Assembly: GCF_009859475.1 (NCBI RefSeq)
Contig: NZ_CP044549.1
Coordinates: 3,906,001 to 3,970,000 of the forward strand
Source of the DNA: Hydrogenophaga sp. BPS33
GTDB taxonomy: Bacteria; Pseudomonadota; Gammaproteobacteria; Burkholderiales; Burkholderiaceae_C
Direction: 5' to 3'
DNA: 64,000 nucleotides
The position numbers and the translations under genes are program-made. Below, piece after piece: positions 27,529-36,467 of this stretch. The notes beneath the pieces are model-generated. The model made no database searches and was not told the DNA's origin. It saw nothing but the letters and a program-made list of their open reading frames with translations. Position 1 is the stretch's first letter; every line of letters begins with the position of its first letter.

Positions 27529-28209
27529 ATGCTGCTGCACATTCCCCAGGTACTCACGCAGGCCGACGTGGCGGATATCCGCAAGACGCTCGACACCCAG
27601 GGCTGGGTCGACGGACTTCGTTCCACCGGCCCGCAAGCGGCCAACGTCAAGCGCAATCTGCAACTCGACACGGCCTCGCCCGTCTTCGCATCGCTCTCGC
27701 AGCGCATCGCGCAGGCGCTGCAGATCCATCCGCTGTTCGTCTCGGCCGTCCTGCCCGGCAAGGTGCTGCCGCCCATGTTCAACCGCTACGAAGGCGGTGG
27801 TACCTACGGCAACCACATCGACAACGCGATCCAGACCGACCGCTTCAGCGGCCAGAAGGTGCGCACCGATGTCTCCACCACCGTGTTCCTGAGCGGCCCC
27901 GACGAATACGAAGGCGGTGAGCTGATCGTGGAGGACAGCTTCGGCACGCACGAGGTCAAGCTGGATGCGGGTGACGCGGTCATCTACCCGTCGACCAGCC
28001 TGCACCGCGTCGAGCCCGTGACCCGCGGCGTGCGCGTGGCCTCATTTCTCTGGACGCAGAGCCTGGTGCGCGACGCGTGGCGGCGCTCGATGCTGTTCGA
28101 GTTGGACATGACGATCGTCAAGCTGCGCGGGCAGTTGGGCGACAACGCCGAAGTCGTTGCGTTGACCGGTCACTACCACAAGCTCCTCCAGCAATGGGCT
28201 GAGACTTGA
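27529..28209 (+). CDS. piuC: PKHD-type Fe(II)/2-oxoglutarate dioxygenase (PiuC/YbiX)
   Basis: A 226-aa cytoplasmic hydroxylase of the PiuC/YbiX family. It begins [18 protein letters not shown]. Iron ligands of the double-stranded beta-helix are visible as GNHIDNA (His, Asp) and [10 protein letters not shown] (His), with a 2-oxoglutarate Arg in TRGVRVASF. Genes of this family almost always accompany Fiu/PiuA catecholate receptors, as here; the substrate is not firmly known. No separate promoter is obvious; a hairpin repeat separates it from the receptor gene. Confidence 0.93.
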   Translation: MLLHIPQVLTQADVADIRKTLDTQGWVDGLRSTGPQAANVKRNLQLDTASPVFASLSQRIAQALQIHPLFVSAVLPGKVLPPMFNRYEGGGTYGNHIDNAIQTDRFSGQKVRTDVSTTVFLSGPDEYEGGELIVEDSFGTHEVKLDAGDAVIYPSTSLHRVEPVTRGVRVASFLWTQSLVRDAWRRSMLFELDMTIVKLRGQLGDNAEVVALTGHYHKLLQQWAET

Positions 28210-29586
28210 TCAGTACACGTCGCGGCGGTAGCGGCCTTCGGCGGCCAGTTGCTGCAGCGCCTCTTCGCCCAGGATGCTTTGCAGCGTGTCGTTGACCTCC
28301 CCGGCCATGCCCTCCAGGCTGCCACACACATAGATCGCGGCACCCCGGGCAACCCAGTCTTTCACCTGCGCAGCCGACTCGGCCAGTGCATGCTGCACAT
28401 AGCGCCGCTCGGCCTGGTCGCGCGAGAACACCCAGTCCACGCGCTCAAGCCGGCCTTCTCGTTGCCACGCATCGATCTCTTCGCGGTAGTGCGCGTCGCA
28501 GCGTGCATGGCGCTCGCCGAACAGCAGCCACAGAGGTGCCTGGCCCTGTCCCGCCGCGACGCGTGCGCGGATGTGCCCGCGCAGTCCCGCGAGCCCCGTG
28601 CCATTGCCGATGAGGATCAGCGCACGCTGCGCGTTGTCGGCGATGCGGAAACCGCCATGCGCGCGCACGCGCATCCGCACGGTGTCACCCACCCTCGCGT
28701 CCTGCGCCAACCAGCCCGATGCCACGCCCGCACTGCCGTCCGCGCGGCGCGCCTGGCGCACCAGCAGGTGCACCGCGCCGTCTTGCGGCACCGAGGCGAT
28801 GGAGTAATCGCGCGGCTCGCCCGGTGCGCCAGGCACTTCGATCTGCACCAGATCGCCCGCCTGCCAGTCGGGCAACGCAGCGCCGGCTTCGGGCACGAGT
28901 TCGAGGTGGTGCACCGGCTCACCGGCGCTGCCCGGATTGAGGTGCAAGCGGGTGCGCAGCCGCCAGGGCTCCAAGGCCGGCGCTTCCCAGTCGGGCAGAT
29001 CGCTCGTGCCCGCCAGATGCCCCAGGTGCTGGCGCCAGCGCAGCAGCGCTTGCGGGTCGCTTTTGTCCACCTCGATGCGCTCGAACAAGGCCTGCGCGCC
29101 CTGCGACAGCAGCCACTGGTCGAGCGCGCGGCCGAAGCCGCAGAAATTGGCGTAGGTCCTGTCGCCCAGGGCCAACAGCCCCACGTGCAGGTGCGACAGC
29201 GACGCGCCCGCCGTGGCCATGACCTGCCGCGCGAACGGCACCGCGCTGTCGGGCGGATCGCCTTCGCCGTAGGTGCTGGCGACGCACAGCAGGCGGTCGG
29301 CCTGCTGCAGGTCTTCGAGCCGGATCTGGCTCAGCGGCGCGAGCCGCACCGGCACGCCCGCCGTGTGCAAGGCCTGCGCGGTCTGCAGCGCCAGCTCTTC
29401 GGCCTGGCCGGTCTGGCTCGCATAGGCGACCCACCACGCGGGCACGCCGGGCGTGGCGGGCAACAGCGCCTGCACCCGCCGTTGCGCCGCGCGCTGGCGG
29501 TTGCGGTATTGCCATGCGATGGCACCGCACATCAGCGCATAACAGAGCACCGTGGCCAGGGCATAGAGGATTTTTTCGAGGGTCAT
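28210..29586 (-). CDS. Membrane-anchored flavodoxin/FAD/NAD(P) reductase (CysJ/P450-reductase-like)
   Basis: A 458-aa protein with an N-terminal transmembrane helix (ILYALATVLCYALMCGAIAW), a flavodoxin domain with the FMN loop ASQTGQAEELA and STYGEGDPPDSA, an FAD-binding domain with the RDYSIASV motif, an NAD(P) site ILIGNGTGLAGLRGH, and a C-terminal end YRRDVY. This is the domain order of sulfite reductase and cytochrome P450 reductases. It likely draws electrons from NADPH and feeds a membrane or periplasmic acceptor. The start overlaps the stop of apbE by ATGA at 29583-29586. As last gene of the PepSY-DUF2271-DUF4198-ApbE unit it is the likely cytosolic electron source; this role is inferred. 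Confidence 0.9.
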   Translation of the reverse strand: MTLEKILYALATVLCYALMCGAIAWQYRNRQRAAQRRVQALLPATPGVPAWWVAYASQTGQAEELALQTAQALHTAGVPVRLAPLSQIRLEDLQQADRLLCVASTYGEGDPPDSAVPFARQVMATAGASLSHLHVGLLALGDRTYANFCGFGRALDQWLLSQGAQALFERIEVDKSDPQALLRWRQHLGHLAGTSDLPDWEAPALEPWRLRTRLHLNPGSAGEPVHHLELVPEAGAALPDWQAGDLVQIEVPGAPGEPRDYSIASVPQDGAVHLLVRQARRADGSAGVASGWLAQDARVGDTVRMRVRAHGGFRIADNAQRALILIGNGTGLAGLRGHIRARVAAGQGQAPLWLLFGERHARCDAHYREEIDAWQREGRLERVDWVFSRDQAERRYVQHALAESAAQVKDWVARGAAIYVCGSLEGMAGEVNDTLQSILGEEALQQLAAEGRYRRDVY

Positions 29587-30611
29587 TCGGCGAGCTCCTG
29601 CATCGCAGAGGTCAGGGTCTCGGTGAGTTGGCCGTCGCGCTCGCGCTGCACGAACAAGGCGGCAATGCCGTGCGCGGTGGCCAGGGTCATGCCCTCTTCC
29701 TGTCCCAGCACGCAGAGCGCGGTGGACCACGCATCGGCCCACAGGCATTCGGTGTGCAGCACGCTCACCGATGCGAGGCCGTTGGCCAGGGGTTGGCCCG
29801 TGCGGGGGTCGATGGTGTGGGGTCGGCGCACGCCACCGTGCTCGAACACGCGGCGGTAGTCGCCCGAGGTCGCCACGCTCAAGCCGTGCAAGGCCACGCG
29901 CGTGGCGGGCCCTGCAGGCTGCCCGGGCGCCAGCGGTGGCGCTTCGAGATCGACCCACCAAGGCTGCCCACCGGAGCGCACACCGTGGCCGCGCAACTCG
30001 CCACCCACCTCCACCAGCGTGTGCGGCAGGCCCATGGCGCTCAGGCGGCGCGACACGAGATCCACCGCGTAGCCTTTGGCGATGGCGGAGAAGTCCAGCA
30101 GCACGCCACCGGGCTGGCGCAGTTGGCGGTGCATTGCGTCCCATCGCAGTGCGCGCCAGTCGGTGTGCGCCCATGCGCGGCGCACCGCGGCATCGGAGGG
30201 TGGCTCAAAGCCGGCATCGGTGTAGCGCGGGCTCGGCCCGAAGCCCCACAAGTTCACCAGGGCGCCTGCGGCCGGGTTGAACGCTCCACCGGACCATTCG
30301 GCCAACGCGCACGCGGCCTGCAGCACCTCGGCCATGGCCTCGGGCACGGTGTGCACACTGCCTGCGGGCGCGCGGTTGAAACGGTCGAGATCGGAGCCCG
30401 GCAACCAGGTGCTCATCTGGCCGACGACGAGGTCCAGCGCGTCCTGCACGGCCGCGCGCACGCGCGCGGCCGTCACCGCCATGGTGTGGCCCGCCCAGCG
30501 CACCTGCCAGGTCGTGCCCATGGTCTGGCCTTCGAGGCTGTGCACCTGCGCCCCCAGCAGCGGCGCGGCGGCTTCCATCGCCAGGGGCACCAGCACGCGG
30601 TTCATCCCCAA
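29583..30611 (-). CDS. apbE: ApbE-like FAD:protein FMN transferase
   Basis: A 342-aa flavin transferase that attaches FMN to a threonine in exported target proteins. Family marks are GQTMGTTWQV, a QMSTWLPGSDLDRFNRAP segment, FSAIAKGYAVDLV and PHTIDPRTGQPLANGLASVSV with the conserved Asp metal site. No strong lipobox is seen, and the N-terminus is short and weakly hydrophobic, so export is uncertain; the start may be two residues later. It is translationally coupled to the reductase gene downstream and follows DUF4198 by a single base. The nearest candidate target is the DUF2271 protein with its SGAT motif. Confidence 0.92.
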   Translation of the reverse strand: MGMNRVLVPLAMEAAAPLLGAQVHSLEGQTMGTTWQVRWAGHTMAVTAARVRAAVQDALDLVVGQMSTWLPGSDLDRFNRAPAGSVHTVPEAMAEVLQAACALAEWSGGAFNPAAGALVNLWGFGPSPRYTDAGFEPPSDAAVRRAWAHTDWRALRWDAMHRQLRQPGGVLLDFSAIAKGYAVDLVSRRLSAMGLPHTLVEVGGELRGHGVRSGGQPWWVDLEAPPLAPGQPAGPATRVALHGLSVATSGDYRRVFEHGGVRRPHTIDPRTGQPLANGLASVSVLHTECLWADAWSTALCVLGQEEGMTLATAHGIAALFVQRERDGQLTETLTSAMQELAE

Positions 30612-30612
30612 G

Positions 30613-31515
30613 TCAGTTCGGCAGCACTTCCAGCGTCAGGCTGTAGCCCGAGCGGCGCACCGGCTCGGCCAAGGTGCCGGCAGGACCGCTGGGCGCGGGG
30701 CGCGCGGCGCCAGCCGCCATCGGCGCACCCGCGCCAGGTCCACCCGGGCCACCCGCACCCGGCGCGCGCGGGGGCGCGATGTTGAGCCAGTACATGCCCG
30801 CCGCAGGCCACTTCACCTGGATCTCGCCGTTCTTGTCGGTCTCCATGCGGATCTCGCCCAGTTGGCTGCGGTAGCGCAAACCCGCCAGGATCACGGTGGC
30901 GTTGTAGCCGGCGGCCGGCTTGCCGTTGTCCAGAAAACGGAACGTCGCCGACTCGCCGGCCACCAGGTCGTTCGGGTGCGTCACCGGCACCAGCTCGATG
31001 CCCCGGTTGGTGGGCTTGAGCGCATCGATGGTGGGCTTGCCCGAGGTCACGAAGGTCTCCACGCGGTTTTGCGACTGGCTCACGCGCAGGTCTTCGGCGT
31101 TGGCCGGGATGTCCTTGGCCAGCGATTCGGCCGTGCCGCGCAGGCGCTTGGTCTCGGTGCCGACACGGAAACTGGCGGTGATGCTGTCGTTCACCAGCGC
31201 CAGGCGGTAGGTGCCCTGCTTGTCCAGCTTCACGTCGAACATGCTGCGGTAGCGACCCTTGGCCTGGTTCTGCGCCTCCACCGCCTGGCCGTCGGGCCCG
31301 ATCACGACCAGGTTGTCCAGGCCGGCGGCGTTGTGCTCGTAGTAGAAGATGTCGTTGGAAACGGCGGCGTCCACGCTCACCCAGGGTTGCTGGGCCGAGT
31401 AGATGGTGCCCGAGGGCAGCAGCCAGGAGCGGTGGGCATGCGCGGCCATGGGCAGCGCGAGCGCCACGGCAGTGGCCAGGGTGAATGCACGGGCACGCAG
31501 AAAAGCGGGTGTCAT
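30613..31515 (-). CDS. DUF4198 periplasmic protein
   Basis: A 300-aa exported protein with a signal peptide (MTPAFLRARAFTLATAVALA..., cleavage near AHAHRSW). DUF4198 proteins resemble the CbiK/NikM-like metal-uptake accessory proteins; the mature N-terminus HRSWLLPSGTIYSAQ with early histidines is typical. A Gly/Ala/Pro-rich stretch (about 255-285) precedes the C-terminal SLTLEVLPN. Start 31515 was chosen for the signal peptide and for GGAGACC upstream; an in-frame ATG 54 bases earlier would spoil the signal. It may contact metal or flavin partners in the periplasm, but this is not established. Confidence 0.88.
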   Translation of the reverse strand: MTPAFLRARAFTLATAVALALPMAAHAHRSWLLPSGTIYSAQQPWVSVDAAVSNDIFYYEHNAAGLDNLVVIGPDGQAVEAQNQAKGRYRSMFDVKLDKQGTYRLALVNDSITASFRVGTETKRLRGTAESLAKDIPANAEDLRVSQSQNRVETFVTSGKPTIDALKPTNRGIELVPVTHPNDLVAGESATFRFLDNGKPAAGYNATVILAGLRYRSQLGEIRMETDKNGEIQVKWPAAGMYWLNIAPPRAPGAGGPGGPGAGAPMAAGAARPAPSGPAGTLAEPVRRSGYSLTLEVLPN

Positions 31516-31573
31516 GGCGAAGGTCTCCAAAGAATGAAAGGTCAATGGAAGGTGTGAATGGGTTCGCACCTTC

Positions 31574-32089
31574 CTAGGGTTTGACGGTGACGCTGATGGC
31601 GCCGAGTTCGTGTTCGCCTTTGGCTTGCGCCGTCGCGGCGGCTTTCGGGGGCCACACGAACGGCACTTTCACCTGTTCGCGTCCGCCCACCTCGCGTGCG
31701 GCTTCGAGCACCAGCTGGTATTCGCCCGGTGCGAGCTTGCCCAGCGCGCTGCTGTCGTTGAACTGCAGCGCGTGCTCACCCGGCGCGCGCGTGGCACCGC
31801 TCAGGCCATCCACCGGCATGTTGAGTTCACGCCCGCTCTTGCGCCACCAGGCGCGCATGTCCTTGAGCCACTTGGTGCCCTCGTTGTTGCGCAGCTTGAT
31901 GTCGTACCAGACCGCGAGGTTGCCGGCGAACGACTGGTCCGGCTTCTCGATCCAGATCGCCACGTAGGGCCGGTGGTACTCGGCCACGGCCAGGCGCGGA
32001 ATCTCGACCTTGAGCGCCAGGTCGGCGGCCATGGCGGGCCAGGCCAGGCCGGCCGCTGAAAGGGCGGCGGCGTATCGAATCGTCGTCAT
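31574..32089 (-). CDS. DUF2271 periplasmic protein with SGAT flavinylation-like motif
   Basis: A 171-aa exported protein with a signal peptide ending AWPAMAAD (about 22), then the DUF2271 pattern LKVEIPRLAVAEYHRPYVAIWIE and WYDIKLRNNEGTKWLKDMR...WW. It carries Asp94-Gly-Leu-Ser-Gly-Ala-Thr100, which fits the Dxx(S/T)GAT signature at which ApbE attaches FMN. With apbE in the same operon, this protein is probably a covalently flavinylated electron carrier; this is an inference. It lies between the PepSY and DUF4198 genes. Confidence 0.9.
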   Translation of the reverse strand: MTTIRYAAALSAAGLAWPAMAADLALKVEIPRLAVAEYHRPYVAIWIEKPDQSFAGNLAVWYDIKLRNNEGTKWLKDMRAWWRKSGRELNMPVDGLSGATRAPGEHALQFNDSSALGKLAPGEYQLVLEAAREVGGREQVKVPFVWPPKAAATAQAKGEHELGAISVTVKP

Positions 32090-32111
32090 GGGAACGCAGC
32101 TCCTTCTGCAA

Positions 32112-32750
32112 TCAATGGATGAACAGGATCACGAGCAGCAGCGGTATCACCAACCCTGCGCCCACCATGGGCCACACCGTGGGACGGCTGGCCGCGTGGA
32201 ACTTGAGGATGAACAGGCCGGTGATGCAGAACACCAGGCAAGCCACCGAGAAGACGTCGAGGAACCACTTCCAGGCCAGTCCGGTGTGGCGGCCCTTGTG
32301 CAAGTCGTTGAGGTAGGAAATCCAGCCGCGGTCGGTGCGCTCGTACTCCACGGCGCCCGACTCGCGGTCGATGCGCAACCACGCATCGCCACCCGGACGC
32401 GGCAGCGAGAGGTACACCTCTTCGGGCGACCACTCCGCCGCGTTCCCAGGCAGGCTCACGTCCAGCGAGGTCGCAAGCCAGCGGTGCAGCTCGGCCGGCA
32501 ACACCGCGTCCTTCGGTTCGTTGTCCTGGGGCGCGAGCTCGGTGACCAGTTCCGGGGGCAGTTGCGCTTCCTTGTGCTGCACCTGCGGCTGCGCGGCAAT
32601 GTCGGCCGCGTGGTTCAGCGTGATGCCGGTGATGGCGAACAACAGCATGCCGATCAGGCACAGCGCCGAGCTGATCCAGTGCCATTGGTGCAAGGTCTTG
32701 AGCCAGTAGGCGCGGCTGGACGCCGCGTGGGCGAAAGGAGGATTTTTCAC
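32112..32750 (-). CDS. PepSY-associated TM-helix protein
   Basis: About 212 aa with the PepSY_TM pattern: [33 protein letters not shown] at the N-terminus (first helix), a periplasmic part with a PepSY-like segment ([28 protein letters not shown]), [18 protein letters not shown] before a second helix, and a last helix ending ILFIH. Two His pairs near helix ends could bind heme. The start is uncertain: a GTG at 32748-32750 was chosen, though no good ribosome-binding site is seen; a TTG 87 bases further out lies almost at the promoter. It is the first gene of the flavin/iron operon behind the Fur-like promoter at 32836-32866. Confidence 0.78.
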   Translation of the reverse strand: MKNPPFAHAASSRAYWLKTLHQWHWISSALCLIGMLLFAITGITLNHAADIAAQPQVQHKEAQLPPELVTELAPQDNEPKDAVLPAELHRWLATSLDVSLPGNAAEWSPEEVYLSLPRPGGDAWLRIDRESGAVEYERTDRGWISYLNDLHKGRHTGLAWKWFLDVFSVACLVFCITGLFILKFHAASRPTVWPMVGAGLVIPLLLVILFIH

Positions 32751-32835
32751 GGGAATGTCGGGCGCAAAAACAGGTCGGCGCCCAAGGCATTCCGGGCGGC
32801 GCGGGCACACGAAGCGCGTACGCGCAACAGGCTGC

Positions 32836-32866
32836 AAATTATAACTATTCTCATTTAGAAAATGAC
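32836..32866 (-). promoter_or_regulatory. Fur-box-like promoter of the PepSY-DUF2271-DUF4198-ApbE-reductase operon
   Basis: On the minus strand, TAAATGAGAATAGTTATAAT combines a Fur-like AATGAGAAT with a perfect TATAAT -10 element (32838-32843 on the plus strand). The -35 is weak. This location suggests iron-repressed transcription of the genes from 32750 down to 28210. Confidence 0.65.
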
Positions 32867-32922
32867 GAAAAGCTTGCGCAAGTGCGCGGTGCGCGCCGTT
32901 TTCTTCTTAGCTCACCACTGCG

Positions 32923-33042
32923 CCGAAGCGCGACCCGCAGCGCATGAAACAACGCAGCCCAGGGACACCGAGGGTCCGGCTTGGCCGGCCCCAGGTGTCG
33001 CCCCCCTTCCAGGGGGGAGCGCCGAAGGCGCGCAGGGGGTGT
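32923..33042 (-). repeat. GC-rich hairpin repeat, copy E (type II)
   Basis: A 120-bp element directly after the stop of the outer-membrane factor gene and oriented with it. It is the inverse of copy F (57279-57398) with only two mismatches seen. It includes GCGCGCCTTCGGCGC-, CCCCCCTTCCAGGGGGG- and GGCCGGCC-type stem-loops. The surrounding gap 32751-33048 contains no other gene. Confidence 0.9.
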
Positions 33043-33048
33043 TCCATT

Positions 33049-34467
33049 TCAGCTCAGGGGCGGTGGCGCGACCCAGTCGCCGCCCAGCGCCTTGTACAGG
33101 TCCAGGGCCGCGGTCAGGCGCGAAAGACTTTGCGTGGACAGCGCATCGAGCGCGGCGAACAGCGTGCGCTGCGCGTCGAGCACCGAGAGCAGATCCCCAC
33201 TGCCCTCGCGGTAGCGCAGCTCGGCCAGTTGCAACGAGCGCCGTGCCTGCGCCACCACTTCCCGCTGCAGCGCTTCCTGCCGCTGGCTGCGCTCCACGCT
33301 GCCCAGGCCGTCGTCCACTTCCTTGAGCGCGGTGCGGATGGCCTTGCCGTAGTTCTCGATCAACACCACGCGCTGCGATTCGGTGCTGCGGATCTGCAGG
33401 CGCTGGCGACCGCCATCGAAGATCGACTGCGCCAGCGACAGGCCGACCGACAGGCTTTGGGTGGGATCGGCCAGGCTCAGCAAGGCCGAGGTGCCCAGGC
33501 TGCCCGAGGCCGACAGGGACAAGCTGGGCAACAGGGCCTTGCGCGCGGCCTCCACGTTGGCATCCGAGGCGGCCAATTGCGCCTCGGCCGAGGCCAAGTC
33601 CGGACGGCGCGTGAGCAGGGAAGACGGCAGGCCGGGCGACAGGGCGGGCACGCGCAGCTGCCCGAATTCACCCGCTTGCGGGGCATAGCCTTGCGGCACA
33701 CGGCCCAGCAGCAAAGCCAGTGCCGACGCGGTCTGGCGTTGCTGCAACTCCAGCGGCAGCAAGGCCGTGCGTTGCGACAGCACCGTCGTGCGCTGTTGCG
33801 ATACCTCGAGCGCGGTGGCCACCCCGTTGCGCTGGCGCGCTTCCACGATGCCCAACACGCGCTCGGCAATCGCCAGGTTCTCGCGCGCGATGCGCAGGCG
33901 CTCGGCGGTGTTGAGCCACAGGAAGTAGTTGTTCGCCACGCTGGTGAGCAGGGCCAGGCGCGCGGTTTTCCAGTCGTACTGGCTGGCCTGGAACGAGGCT
34001 TCGCCCGCGCGCACGCTGGCGGCGATGCGACCCCACAGATCCACCTCGTAGCTCACCGACAGGCCCACGCTGCTCGACTCGCGCGTGGTCGCCGCGCTGC
34101 CGGGCGCGTCGGTGCGGCCGGCGGACGCGCCGGCACTGCCGTTGACCGAGGGCAGCCGCGAGATGCCGGCCTGCTGCAAGGCAATGTCGGCCTGGCGCAT
34201 GCGCTCGACGGCGATGCGCAGGTCCGGGCTGCCGGCCTGCGCCTCTTCGATCAAGCGCTCCAGCGGCTGCGAACCGAACGCCTGCCACCAGGCCGTGGTG
34301 GCTTGCTGCGTTTCCACCGCGGGCAGCGCCGGACCATAGCTCGCGGGCATGTCGACGATGGGCCCGCGCGCGGAATCGGTGGTGGCACAGGCGGTCAAGG
34401 CCAATGCCGCGGCCAGGACCACCGGCTTGGCCAAGGGAAACGAAAGCGGTTTCATGTGCGTGCTCAT
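33049..34467 (-). CDS. NodT-family efflux outer-membrane lipoprotein
   Basis: A 472-aa TolC/NodT-type outer-membrane factor. The N-terminal signal ends in a lipobox-like ALTACAT, with the Cys to be lipidated. The duplicated OEP repeats are visible ([87 protein letters not shown]). It forms the exit duct for the MacAB pump encoded just upstream; ATGA overlap at 34464-34467 couples it to macB. A start four codons later (34455) is also possible. Confidence 0.93.
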   Translation of the reverse strand: MSTHMKPLSFPLAKPVVLAAALALTACATTDSARGPIVDMPASYGPALPAVETQQATTAWWQAFGSQPLERLIEEAQAGSPDLRIAVERMRQADIALQQAGISRLPSVNGSAGASAGRTDAPGSAATTRESSSVGLSVSYEVDLWGRIAASVRAGEASFQASQYDWKTARLALLTSVANNYFLWLNTAERLRIARENLAIAERVLGIVEARQRNGVATALEVSQQRTTVLSQRTALLPLELQQRQTASALALLLGRVPQGYAPQAGEFGQLRVPALSPGLPSSLLTRRPDLASAEAQLAASDANVEAARKALLPSLSLSASGSLGTSALLSLADPTQSLSVGLSLAQSIFDGGRQRLQIRSTESQRVVLIENYGKAIRTALKEVDDGLGSVERSQRQEALQREVVAQARRSLQLAELRYREGSGDLLSVLDAQRTLFAALDALSTQSLSRLTAALDLYKALGGDWVAPPPLS

Positions 34468-36467
34468 TCGGAAGACAGGGCGACGACGGGGTCCAGGCCC
34501 GCGGCCTTGCGCGCGGGCAGAAAGCCAAAGACCAGGCCGGTGGCGAAGGCACAGCCGAACGCCAGCACGACGGGCGCCACGGAGTACTGCACCGCCGTCC
34601 CGGTGGCGTCGATCACGAAGGCCACGCCCAGGCCAATGACCACGCCGACCAGGCCACCGATGGCCGAGACCACCAGCGCCTCGATCAGGAACTGCTGCAG
34701 GATGTTGCGCGTGCGGGCGCCGGTGGCCATGCGGATGCCGATCTCGCGGGTGCGCTCGGTCACGCTCACCAGCATGATGTTCATCACCCCGATGCCGCCC
34801 ACCAGCAGCGAGATCGCCGCGATCGAGCCCAACAGGATGGTCATGGTGTTCTGCGTCTCGGTGGCCGTGTCGATGATCGAGGCCATGTTGCGGATCTGGA
34901 AGTCGATCACGCCATGGCGCTCGGCCAGCAGCGACTCCACCGCCGATTGCGTCTCGTCGATGCGGCTCACGTCGGACACCGCCACCGTCACGTTGCGCAG
35001 GAAGCGCTGGCCCGACAGCCGCAACTGGCTCGTGGCGTACGGCACCAGCACCACGTCGTCCTGGTCCTGTCCATTGGGCGAGGCGCCGCGCGCGGTCATC
35101 ACACCGGTCACCTGGAAGATCAGGTTGTTGACCAGGATGTACTTGCCCAGGGGATCTTCGCCGCCCGGGAACAGCGCGTTGGCCACGGTCTGCCCGAGCA
35201 CCGCCACGGTGGCGTATTCGGCCTCGTCCTCGTCGGTGAAGAAGGTGCCTGTCTTCACCTTCCATTGCCGCGCCAGCGGGAACTTCGACGAGGTGCCGAG
35301 GATGCTGCTCGAATAATCCGCCTCGCCGTAGCGCAGCGTCGCGTTGCTGCTTTGCTCGGGCACGGCCGCCAGCACGTTGGGCACCTCCTTGTCGATCGCT
35401 TGCACGTCCGGCAGCACCAGCGTGGCGGTGTTCTGGAAACCGCGCTGGTTGGGCGCGCCGGGGCGCACCAGCAGCAGGTTGGAGCCCATGGCGCTGATGC
35501 GGTCGATCACCACCTGCTTGGCGCCGTCGCCAATGGCGAGCATGGCGATCACCGAGGCCACGCCGATGACGATACCGAGCAAGGTGAGGATGGCGCGGAA
35601 CACATTGGCCTTGAGCGCGCGCCACGCGGTTTTCGCGGCCTCGAGAATGTCGCTCACATGCGAGATGCGGCCTGCGCGCGCGGTCCAGTTCTGCGCGGCC
35701 AGCGCCGCCTCGCCTTCGGGCGGCCGAGGCCCGGCGTCGGAGACGATGTTGCCGTCCTTGATCTCGATCACGCGGTGTGCGTGTTCGGCCACTTCCCGCG
35801 CGTGGGTGATGAGGATCACCGTGTGGCCCTGCGCGGCCAGTTGCTTGAGCAAGACCATCACGTCCGCACCGCTCTTGCTGTCCAGCGCGCCGGTGGGCTC
35901 GTCGGCCAGGATCACGCGGCCGCCGTTCATGAGGGCGCGCGCGATCGACACGCGCTGCTGCTGCCCGCCCGAGAGCTGGTTGGGCCGGTGGTGCATGCGG
36001 TCGCCCAGACCCAGCGAGGTGAGCAGTTCGGCGGCCCGCGCGTGCCGCTCCTCGGGCGGAATGCCGGCGTACACGGCGGGCACTTCCACGTTGTCCGCCG
36101 CCGTGCCGGTGGCGATCAGGTTGTAGCTCTGGAACACGAAGCCAAAGGCGTCGCGGCGCAACTCGGCGAGTTCGTCGCGCTCCAGTTCCGACACGTCGCG
36201 GCCCATGAAGCGGTAGCGGCCGGTCGTGGGCTTGTCCAGGCAGCCGAGAATGTTCATCAAGGTGGACTTGCCCGAACCGGACGCCCCCATGATGGCCACC
36301 AGTTCGCCCGGATAGATCTGCAGGTCGATGCCGTGCAGCACTTCGACCGACAGATCGCCGTTCTGGTAGGTCTTGGTGATGCCGCTCAGGTCGATCAGCG
36401 GCACGCCCAGCCCCTGCGGCGCGGCGCGCAGCGCTTGCACTTCGGGCGACTGCGGCAACTGGCTCAT
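34464..36467 (-). CDS. macB: MacB-type ABC transporter (ATPase-permease fusion)
   Basis: A 667-aa inner-membrane protein with an N-terminal nucleotide-binding domain (Walker [10 protein letters not shown] at 61-69, signature LSGGQQQR, Walker [12 protein letters not shown]) followed by a first transmembrane helix (near residue 290-310), a large periplasmic MacB_PCD domain and three C-terminal helices. This is the full MacB layout. It powers tripartite export of macrolides, peptides or siderophores. It overlaps macA (36464-36467) and the outer-membrane factor gene by ATGA. Given the neighbouring iron genes, siderophore export is possible but not shown. Confidence 0.95.
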   Translation of the reverse strand: MSQLPQSPEVQALRAAPQGLGVPLIDLSGITKTYQNGDLSVEVLHGIDLQIYPGELVAIMGASGSGKSTLMNILGCLDKPTTGRYRFMGRDVSELERDELAELRRDAFGFVFQSYNLIATGTAADNVEVPAVYAGIPPEERHARAAELLTSLGLGDRMHHRPNQLSGGQQQRVSIARALMNGGRVILADEPTGALDSKSGADVMVLLKQLAAQGHTVILITHAREVAEHAHRVIEIKDGNIVSDAGPRPPEGEAALAAQNWTARAGRISHVSDILEAAKTAWRALKANVFRAILTLLGIVIGVASVIAMLAIGDGAKQVVIDRISAMGSNLLLVRPGAPNQRGFQNTATLVLPDVQAIDKEVPNVLAAVPEQSSNATLRYGEADYSSSILGTSSKFPLARQWKVKTGTFFTDEDEAEYATVAVLGQTVANALFPGGEDPLGKYILVNNLIFQVTGVMTARGASPNGQDQDDVVLVPYATSQLRLSGQRFLRNVTVAVSDVSRIDETQSAVESLLAERHGVIDFQIRNMASIIDTATETQNTMTILLGSIAAISLLVGGIGVMNIMLVSVTERTREIGIRMATGARTRNILQQFLIEALVVSAIGGLVGVVIGLGVAFVIDATGTAVQYSVAPVVLAFGCAFATGLVFGFLPARKAAGLDPVVALSSE

